A stretch of 64,000 nt of DNA from Ephydatia muelleri (taxonomy: Eukaryota > Porifera > Demospongiae > Spongillida > Spongillidae), in assembly GCA_013339895.1 (NCBI GenBank), contig JABACO010000001.1, positions 32,469,501 to 32,533,500 of the forward strand. Reading direction: 5' to 3'. Below, in pieces: positions 57,104 to 64,000 of the stretch. The position numbers and the translations under genes are program-made. Below the pieces are notes generated by a model. It made no database searches and was not told the origin of the DNA. It was given only the letters and a program-made list of their open reading frames with translations. Positions within the stretch are counted from its first letter, which is position 1. Each line of letters starts with the position of its first letter.

Positions 57104-60100
57104 TCAGACAAAATCTAATTTTCTCTCTGGCGAGACTTGAGGCATTTCTTGGCTGACCTCTTCGATTCTCGACCTTCTGGAATCTTCGGCATCCACTGGT
57201 TCTGTTACATTATCTGTGACAACATTAGATGCTTGACCTTGTGCAGACATCTCCAGTGGGTAGAGAAGTTGGAGTGGGCACCTCAGAGTCACAGGGCCCT
57301 TTGCAGATGATAGGCCGACAACTGCTCCTCGTGTAACTCCATCCCGTCCAGTTATCAGCTTCTCCACAATACCGGTCTTCCAGAGTACACGGGAATGGTC
57401 AGTGTCATGTACTAGCACCATATCGCCAACTCCAACGCAGCCAGATCCCCGAGGTTATTTCGCATAACGATGTGCGTCTCTCAACTCTTTCAGATATTCA
57501 TCCAACCATCGTTTCCAGAAGTGTTCCATCACTAACTTCATGTGTTTCATTCGTTGAGTGATCACCATTGGAGTAGATGTGAGGCTAAAATCAGGATCAC
57601 TCCCTCACATTCGGGTAGGCTCAGCAATCTATACCCAACCAGTAAGTGTGATGATTGGCTCTTCCAAGTCGTCAGACGACATGTAAGTCAGTGGTCGTGA
57701 ATTGAGTGTGGCTTCTACTTGGGTGATTACAGTCAGCAACTCATCGTATGAGAGTCTGGCACCACCTATCGCCTTCTTCAAGCACATTTTCATCGAGCGA
57801 ATCATCCTCTCAAACATCCCGCCCCACCTTCTCCAGATTGTAGTCCCAGGTCAAATGCATGTTGCCAAAGTACTTCCTTACTTCTGAAGACTCCAGCAGT
57901 TTGAAGATGAGGCGACTGGCTGATTTAAATGTCTTGCTGTTGTCTGAAATCACTCTGGAAGGGACTCCTCGGCGTGCTGTGAACCTCTTGAAACACCGTA
58001 AGAAGGCACCGGCTGTCATGTCTGGGACTTGTTCCAGGTTAAATGGCTCGTATTACACAGCAAGTGAATAGGCTGATCCAAACCTTGCTAGTGTCCTTCA
58101 AGTATAGGGGACCCGCGTAGTCCACTCCGCAAGATGAAAATGGTTGAGCTTGCTGTACCCTAAACTCGGGCAAAGGTGGTGAAGGTGGGATGATGTAGTG
58201 CTGTCCTTGCATCTTCTTGCAGACTAAACATTCGTGCAGTATTCGTCTAATGAAACTTCGTCCTCGAACAATCCAGTATCTCGATCTGAGTTCGGAGAGC
58301 GTTTCCCGCACACCATTATGCATGACTTTCTCGTGGCACTCTTTCACTATCAAGGTTGTGAAGGGGTGAGTAGTCTCCAGTAGGATTGGGTGTTTTGAAG
58401 GTTGTGGCATATCTGCATTAGTCAGTCTCCCTCCACACCTCCACAATCCAGACTCATCCGTGAACATCTTGAACTGTTGCTTCCATGTGATGAATCTCGC
58501 ATTGCTCTCTAGACTGTGTTGGACTATCTTGATCCAGTATTATTCAGACTTGGCCATGTCAGTAGCGGTGATGTTAATTTCAACATCTCGAGCTTCCTTG
58601 CCAATCTTAGCCTTCACTACCTCAATAACTTTGAAGACATGTGCCGTGATTCTCAACAATCTTCTCAGTGTGCTGAAGTTCTTACACTCTATTATTGGCC
58701 CGCCTGGATCATGTTCAATGGATATCAGATTGTGAGTTGACTGCATCAATTGGCGGCTTCCAACCTTCATTTCATCCAAACATCCTTCTGGAACAGAGTC
58801 TTCATCCACTTGTGACTTCTCTCCCCCAGAATTACAAAGTCATTTCAGTCCATTCAACCACAGTGGATTGTTAGCAAGTTCTGCCAGATCCATACCTCTG
58901 GAGGGTATATCTGCGGGGGTTTTGCGTCCGCTGCAGTGTTTCCAAACATGTATTGGTAACAGTCGCCTAATGTCCCTCACTCTGTTCTGAACAAACTGTT
59001 TCCATTCCTTTGTTTGTCCCTGGATCCAATACAAGGTTACTTTGGAGTCAGTGAAGCATGAGGGGTCATCCAACGTGAGTTCGGGTTCTAGAGCACAACT
59101 CACGCTCACCATCAACTTGGATAACAGAAGAGCTGCTAGTAGCTCTAATCTGGGAATGGTCATTCCCTTAGCAGGAGCAACTCTTATCTTCGACGCTACA
59201 AATCTGACTTGAACTCCATATGAGGTCGCCACCTTCAGATAGATCACTGCAGCGTAGGCTTCCTGTGAGGCATCAGAGAATCCCTGCAGACTGTAGACTA
59301 CGTCTGTCTTGTCCTCTACATGATGAAAGAAGTATCTCGGGATGCGGAGAGGACAGGTCTGAGTTAATCCATGTACCAAGGACTTCCATCTTTTCAGAGG
59401 ATCTCCTGAGACGTAGTTGTCTCATCCAATCTTCAATTCACAAATCTTCTGGAAGAGTATCTTGAACTGGATGGTTACTGGGGAAAGTGTGCCCATCGGG
59501 TCATACATCCTTGAAGCCAAGCTAACAACATCTCTCTTCTTCGGTTCCAGGTTTGCATCAATGCCCACTTGACTGACATCAAAAATGAATTGGTCACTGC
59601 CTGGATTCCAATGCAGACCAATGACCCTTTGTCCGTCTAGGGGTTGGAATTGTTTGGCACCAACTGTGTGTGTTGCATAGGATTGGTCTTCCTCTTGAAG
59701 TGTGTCCCCTTCATACTTGAGTAACCCTTCCGACCGATGCTGCTCCTTCTGGCTGATGCGTTCCAACAGGTCCGTGGAGTTCGATGAGAATTTTTTTGAG
59801 GTCATCTGCGTAAATAGAATTCAAGAAATCTTGTCACAAACGATGGATCATCAGTTTGATATCCTTGGATTTGGTGTCTGATTGTTGCGTTTAGAAGAAA
59901 TGGGCTTGAGGCTACACCGAAGACAACTCTGGCAAAGCGCAGGACTGTCATTCGTGGAGTCTCGCACTCCATGTCTTCTATCCACAGGAACCTCAACACA
60001 TCCCGGTCTTCTTCATCTACAGTGATCATGAGGAAGGCCTTCTCTATGTTTGCAACTAATGCTACCTTCTGTAGGCGGAACCGCAACAAAATGTCCATTA

Positions 60101-60880
60101 TGCTTTGGCCAAATGCAAGTCCGACATAGAGACAGTCAGTCATTCAAAGAAGGACCAGTAGACTTTGCAGAGGCATCGTATACTATTCGGAGTTTTGTGG
60201 TCTGCTTCTCTTCCCTAATCACTGCGGGGTGTGGTAAATAGTGTATCCTCTTGTGTTCCTGAGGTGACAGGTCTCCCACTACCTCCACTATGCCCTTGGT
60301 CAGCTGTTCTCTAATCACTCCATCGTACTCCTATCAAAAGACGAGTATCCTGCTTGAGTCTCCTCAGTAACCCATGCAGTCGCTTCTGGCAAAGGTCGTA
60401 GTTGCTTGGTAGAGTGCAGTAGGGATCCTTCCATGGTAGCTTGACACAGTATCTCCCATCTCGCAACTGAATGCTATTAATGAAATTGTCATACACAGAC
60501 GTTTCATCTTCCTTGATGCCCAGAGTCTCCAGTTCCCAAAGCATCTTCAATCTTTCATCCAAAGAATTGGCTGAGTCTGTATCAATGTGAAGAACATGAG
60601 ATGTGAACAGGTTGACAGTCTGGTGTTCGTCACTTATCCTGGCACGGGACCGGATAACACCCATCCGAGTTTCGTTTCAATTCCTGTGGGTCCAGATATT
60701 CCACGCGTATGTTCCCTGTCGCAAATTGCCAGTAGTAGTCGGCCCCAATTAGCACATTGATGTCCAATGTATCACCAAGTGTGCTGGTGTCAGCCATCTC
60801 CAGTCCGAATAGATGGGGAAATCTTTCGCTGGCACAAGAAACTGGTTGACCACTAAGTGGCTCGCAGATCAAGCCTGAGG
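57104..60880 (-). pseudogene. BEL/Pao LTR-retrotransposon pol (decayed)
   Basis: Minus-strand pol domains in canonical order: aspartic-protease-type region DTLDINVLIGADYYWQ (60630-60872), connector (60311-60664), RT start LSPQEHKRIHYLPHPAV and RIVYDASAKS (60136-60318), RT palm VANIEKAFLMITVDEEDRD (59802-60143), a catalytic YADD box in a shifted frame just before 59800, RNase H FSDASQEAYAAVIYL (58840-59379), integrase zinc region HEKVMHNGVRETLSELRSRY (58039-58467), integrase core SRVISDNSKTFKSA (57810-58019), and the C-terminal domain LVHDTDHSRVLWKTG (57104-57421). At least six frame breaks. The 5' gag part is missing: homology stops at about 60880, where CG-rich repeat sequence begins. Confidence 0.9.
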
Positions 60881-60884
60881 AGAA

Positions 60885-61115
60885 AAAATCGCGATAAAGT
60901 ACGCTTAATCGTGCAAGTGGCGCTAACGTTTAATCGCGATTTACGTTAATGCCCTGTGCATGGCTAGCGCCCTTAATCGCGCTATTACGCGTCAGAATGG
61001 CCTCTGGCAGCGTGTTAAGCGATTAATCGCACTGACATTTATCGCGCTGTTTGTTACGCGATTGCGTTGTTAGCGCAATTTATCACGTGGGATTGCGATT
61101 TGTGCTGTGCTTTAA
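60885..61115. repeat. TTAATCGCG-rich region
   Basis: About ten occurrences of (A/T)TAATCGC or GCGATTA in both orientations within 230 bp, abutting the broken end of the BEL/Pao element. A weaker stretch with the same words is at 26570-26640. Possibly the end of another mobile element. Confidence 0.6.
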
Positions 61116-61223
61116 TAATTAATTCAATATAACTTTGGATATGACGTGCTTATTCACATTGTGTTTTAAATTTCATTCAGGAAATGCAGTCTCACAAAGA
61201 TATACAAGCACAACAGAAAAAGT

Positions 61224-62167
61224 TCAAGTGTTCACATGCTTGTTGCTTAGTCCAGGACTGCAGCTTTTGTCTCTAGCCAAAAGACTGGCCCTTTTGTTAC
61301 GACACTTAGAGTTTAGGTTCGAGTGTAGAAGCTTTTTCCATCGTTTGGCTTCTTCTGAGTCAGCAATAGGATATCTGTAGTTGACATGTACTATAGATGT
61401 GTATAAATGAATCATAATAGAATGCTATATTATGAGCATTTATAGACTTACATCGAATGCCTTTGCAATGTTTTAGATAATGCAAGAACTATTATTTTTA
61501 CCTCCAAAACAGTTTCCTTGAATTTTGCGTCTGTCCTGCCTACACACTGCGGGGTTGCTAGCTGAGGCACTTGCTGTTTACGAAGAAAGGTCAGTAGCGT
61601 TAAAACCAAAATTACCATTCACCTTCAAGAGTTCTTTGTTTATCCGGTTCAATTCTTTTCTTAATGCACATTTCTTAGAAACTGATTTCGCTTTTCTCTT
61701 ACAGCACCCTATACATATAAGTTATTATAACTTGCACAGTCAGTAGAGTGCGCGCTTGATAAAGTTAGTACACTAGCGTGCGTGTATGTTGATACCTCAG
61801 CTGCGTCGTCTTTCTCAACAAGAACAGTGTCTCCTTTATCTGACGCTTCTACGTCCACTCTCCTTTCTTTATCGCTCGCATCTTCATCCATCTCACTTTC
61901 TTCACCCATCATCCCATCTTGAATGGATTGCATCTTCTCAGCTGACCCTACATACATACAAGAATGCTGTTGTTGAGCAGGCAAGTGTGAATGCATGTTA
62001 CATACCCATAGCTTGAATAGTAGCGTCATACTCAACTCCGTCATTCCACTTGACACGGCATTTCCCTCCTCTCAACACTTCATTGTCGATCTGCTTGACC
62101 CTCTTCAAAGGCACTATCACAAAAGTGTCATCAGACAAAAAGTGCACAAGCGCGTGAGTAGAAGCTA
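61224..62167 (-). CDS. BEN-domain protein
   Basis: Minus-strand exons: 62006-62167 (THALVHFLSDDTFVIVPLKR, then CRVKWNDGVEYDATIQAMG, the N-terminal module that precedes BEN domains in many invertebrate proteins), 61796-61947 (acidic linker, EESEMDEDASDKERRVD), about 61617-61703 (basic helix CALRKELNRINKELLK), about 61510-61565, and a last exon ending at 61224 with YPIADSEEAKRWKKLLHSNL then NSKCRNKRASL, the end of a BEN domain. The 62006/61947 join is in phase. BEN domains bind DNA and act in transcriptional repression. The middle of the BEN domain was not found, so an exon is missing from my model or from the gene. Confidence 0.55.
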
Positions 62168-62169
62168 TG

Positions 62170-63030
62170 TATGAAAAGAAGTATACATATTAATGATTAA
62201 CACCGAGTTTACGTAAGACGCGGGGAAATCTTGATTATTTTGGGGATATTCAAAAAATGAAAAATTCCCGCTGAATGGAGTTATTGCTTCATAATGCAGC
62301 ATCTGCTATTACAAGCATTTTGATAGTCAATGCGTATTTACGACAGCCTTGGGGACAATTGCCTTGGTCAAAAAAGGCCAGCAATGTTGGACAACCTAGC
62401 CAATGGGCCGCGGCAGGTGCACTTTTTTTCTAAGCAATCCCAGATCAGTCTTACAAGTTCATAATATACTATTGGTGGTATTTGTAAAGAAAATGCATTT
62501 GAAACTGTTTCTGTACCTCTGTCTTTTCGTTTGGCTGGTTTTGTAAAGAATCGATACGTTAAACAGCGCGCTAATTAGGCTACGCCCACATACGGATAAA
62601 CTTAATACTGCATGCCGTTTGAGGTACAGAAAATAAGCTCATATATATATATATATCACTATAGCAGAGCCAATGGTTAGATAATGTGTTGGCTGGGGTG
62701 AGAGCTATGTATAATAAAAAAGTTGTTCATTGGTGTTGCACTATGCGTTGATTAGGTATTTTTCATAGTTAGCAGGAACAATATCTAGACTGTTGATGTA
62801 TGTTATGTTGTCTGGAATTGAGATTGACTGCAAATGATTAAATGATGCAACAGAAGTTTGTGAAGTGTCATTGAGGAGCCAGGGTAGGGTGCATGATAGA
62901 GGAGCATGGCCAGAATATATGAATGCATGTATTTAGATTAACTTGTGCTAATGTTGCATACTTTACGTGTACACTTGATAGACTTATAGTAGCCACTACA
63001 CATTCTGAGATTATGTACAACTCAAACAGA
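62170..63030. other. Non-coding interval
   Basis: No gene recognised. There is a short AT dinucleotide run at 62641-62656. Confidence 0.5.
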
Positions 63031-63035
63031 CTCAT

Positions 63036-63992
63036 TCATTTTGGATTTGTGTTCATGCACTCTTGTACTCGTTCGATCAGTTCTGGCTTGTTTCCAGATG
63101 TGTGCAGATTGTGCTCAGCAAGGTAGGTCTGAAGTTGGGGCTTGGACCATTTTAGCAGAGGTTTGCTCCAGTCAAAGGTCGTGTGTGATGTCTTTTGCTT
63201 CTTCCTTTGAGGTTCATCACAGCCTCTCTTCTTTCTTTGAGATTTGGATGCTTCATCCTTTGATTGTCCTATGGACTGGTAGGAGGTCCTCAATTGCCCA
63301 ACTACAGGCAGCTCAGCGAGGCGTATATTACCAGCCAAATACTCATCAGTGAGGCGCACCACAACTGCATCAGCAGATACTTTGGCACGACCAGCTATCC
63401 CTTCCTGCCAACAATGAGCAATAAAATTGTGTACTTTGCTGCTGAATTCAGGATGCATGGCCTTACGAGTTTGGGCCCAACCAACTTTAAAGTTGCACTC
63501 AAATGTAGCATAAGTTGGACTGCCTTCACTAGTGAATAAAGTTAACATACTAGCAACACAGCCAGACACTGAGAAATCTCTAATGGCAAGGATAGTGTCT
63601 GCAAAACGCATGGCTACATTGAGGGCATCTTTAGGCTGGAAAGCACCACCACAAATATGCTTCCTAAGAAAAAATTCCGATTTGAAGTGGTACTTGCACT
63701 TGCTGCACTGGGGGTATATTGCATTTATCTCACTCAGCTTCACTGCAGCCTCCTCTTCACTCTTTTTCAATCTTTCCTCGGCTATACTACGTCTGTTACT
63801 CTTCTTCCTTTTGTATCGTCTTTGAGTCTTACTCAATACAGCTCTGTCTTGATCTAGATCACTGTTCATGCAAATATGAACACCTGTAAAGTTTGCACCA
63901 GCTTGATGAAATGGATTCAAATCCACTGAGGCTGGGGCGATGGTAGGCAGTAAAGTCACAGTCTTGGAAGGGATACACTGTCCCAAGTTCAT
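63036..63992 (-). CDS. Zinc-finger and SAP-domain protein (transposon-associated?)
   Basis: A 318-residue frame open almost to the window edge, so the start may lie further right. It contains a basic segment (RRYKRKKSNRRSIAEERLKK), a C2-H-C-type finger (CSKCKYHFKSEFFLRKHIC), a central region with NVAMRFADTILAIRDFS and a C-terminal SAP domain (LLKWSKPQLQTYLAEHNLHT, then GNKPELIERV). SAP domains bind AT-rich DNA. I have seen this layout in multicopy invertebrate proteins of unknown role, which suggests a mobile-element origin, but nothing in the sequence proves it. The frame is intact. Confidence 0.6.
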   Translation of the reverse strand: MNLGQCIPSKTVTLLPTIAPASVDLNPFHQAGANFTGVHICMNSDLDQDRAVLSKTQRRYKRKKSNRRSIAEERLKKSEEEAAVKLSEINAIYPQCSKCKYHFKSEFFLRKHICGGAFQPKDALNVAMRFADTILAIRDFSVSGCVASMLTLFTSEGSPTYATFECNFKVGWAQTRKAMHPEFSSKVHNFIAHCWQEGIAGRAKVSADAVVVRLTDEYLAGNIRLAELPVVGQLRTSYQSIGQSKDEASKSQRKKRGCDEPQRKKQKTSHTTFDWSKPLLKWSKPQLQTYLAEHNLHTSGNKPELIERVQECMNTNPK

Positions 63993-64000
63993 AAAGAAAT

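Overview
This is a window of animal nuclear DNA. Genes are split by short GT-AG introns (about 50-300 bp), and the proteins are recognisably metazoan: rabenosyn-5, an FBXL13/DRC6-type F-box leucine-rich-repeat protein, transportin-3, a BEN-domain protein and CAP-domain secreted proteins. The mix of transposon families (Penelope-like, BEL/Pao, hAT, piggyBac-like, Kolobok-like, G2E3/HECT-like fragments, stand-alone P2RX7 C-terminal domain) suggests an early-branching animal, most likely a sponge. The phylum is my inference.

Layout. 1-3.1 kb: 5' half of an FBXL13/DRC6 gene on the minus strand, with introns full of minisatellites. It is divergent from, and separated by about 270 bp from, a complete rabenosyn-5 gene (3.4-11.1 kb, plus strand), whose sixth intron holds a roughly 4.1-kb array of a 34-bp repeat. 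11.9-15.3 kb: nested repeats with piggyBac-derived and LTR-like sequence that carry 39-nt micro-exon-like cassettes. 15.8-16.9 kb: an unknown Asp-rich/15-residue-repeat protein. 17.9-20.4 kb: a decayed Penelope-like element, a second island of the 34-bp repeat and an inverted LTR-like copy with a fourth cassette. 21.6-26.2 kb: G2E3-like fragment and a broken hAT transposase gene containing a TTAA-flanked MITE. 26.7-27.5 kb: tRNA-like unit, tandem repeats and a piggyBac remnant. 27.9-30.1 kb: an intact two-exon P2RX7-C-domain gene converging on a broken Kolobok-like transposase. 30.9-32.2 kb: a second TTAA-flanked terminal-inverted-repeat element. 33-38 kb: piggyBac, Penelope, Tigger and integrase remnants. 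38.9-40.5 kb: two CAP-domain gene fragments separated by hAT sequence. 42-44.5 kb: G2E3-like fragment and the first two exons of transportin-3. 46.7-52.1 kb: a LINE-like C-terminus, a transposon-derived multi-exon gene and a 2.27-kb fold-back element with 824-bp arms. 52.3-54 kb: unidentified minus-strand exons. 54.4 kb: hairpin MITE. 57-60.9 kb: decayed BEL/Pao element. 61.2-62.2 kb: BEN-domain gene. 63.0-64 kb: a zinc-finger plus SAP-domain protein.

Of the genes, rabenosyn-5 would act in Rab4/Rab5 early-endosome recycling, FBXL13/DRC6 in the ciliary dynein regulatory complex, and transportin-3 in nuclear import of SR proteins. They are not functionally linked; only the first two may share a promoter. 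The strongest unexplained signal is the set of four phase-0 39-nt cassettes bounded by splice-like signals inside dispersed repeats. In the pair with the most similar flanks, the differences cluster in a 15-nt patch of the cassette while about 230 nt of flank are almost identical.
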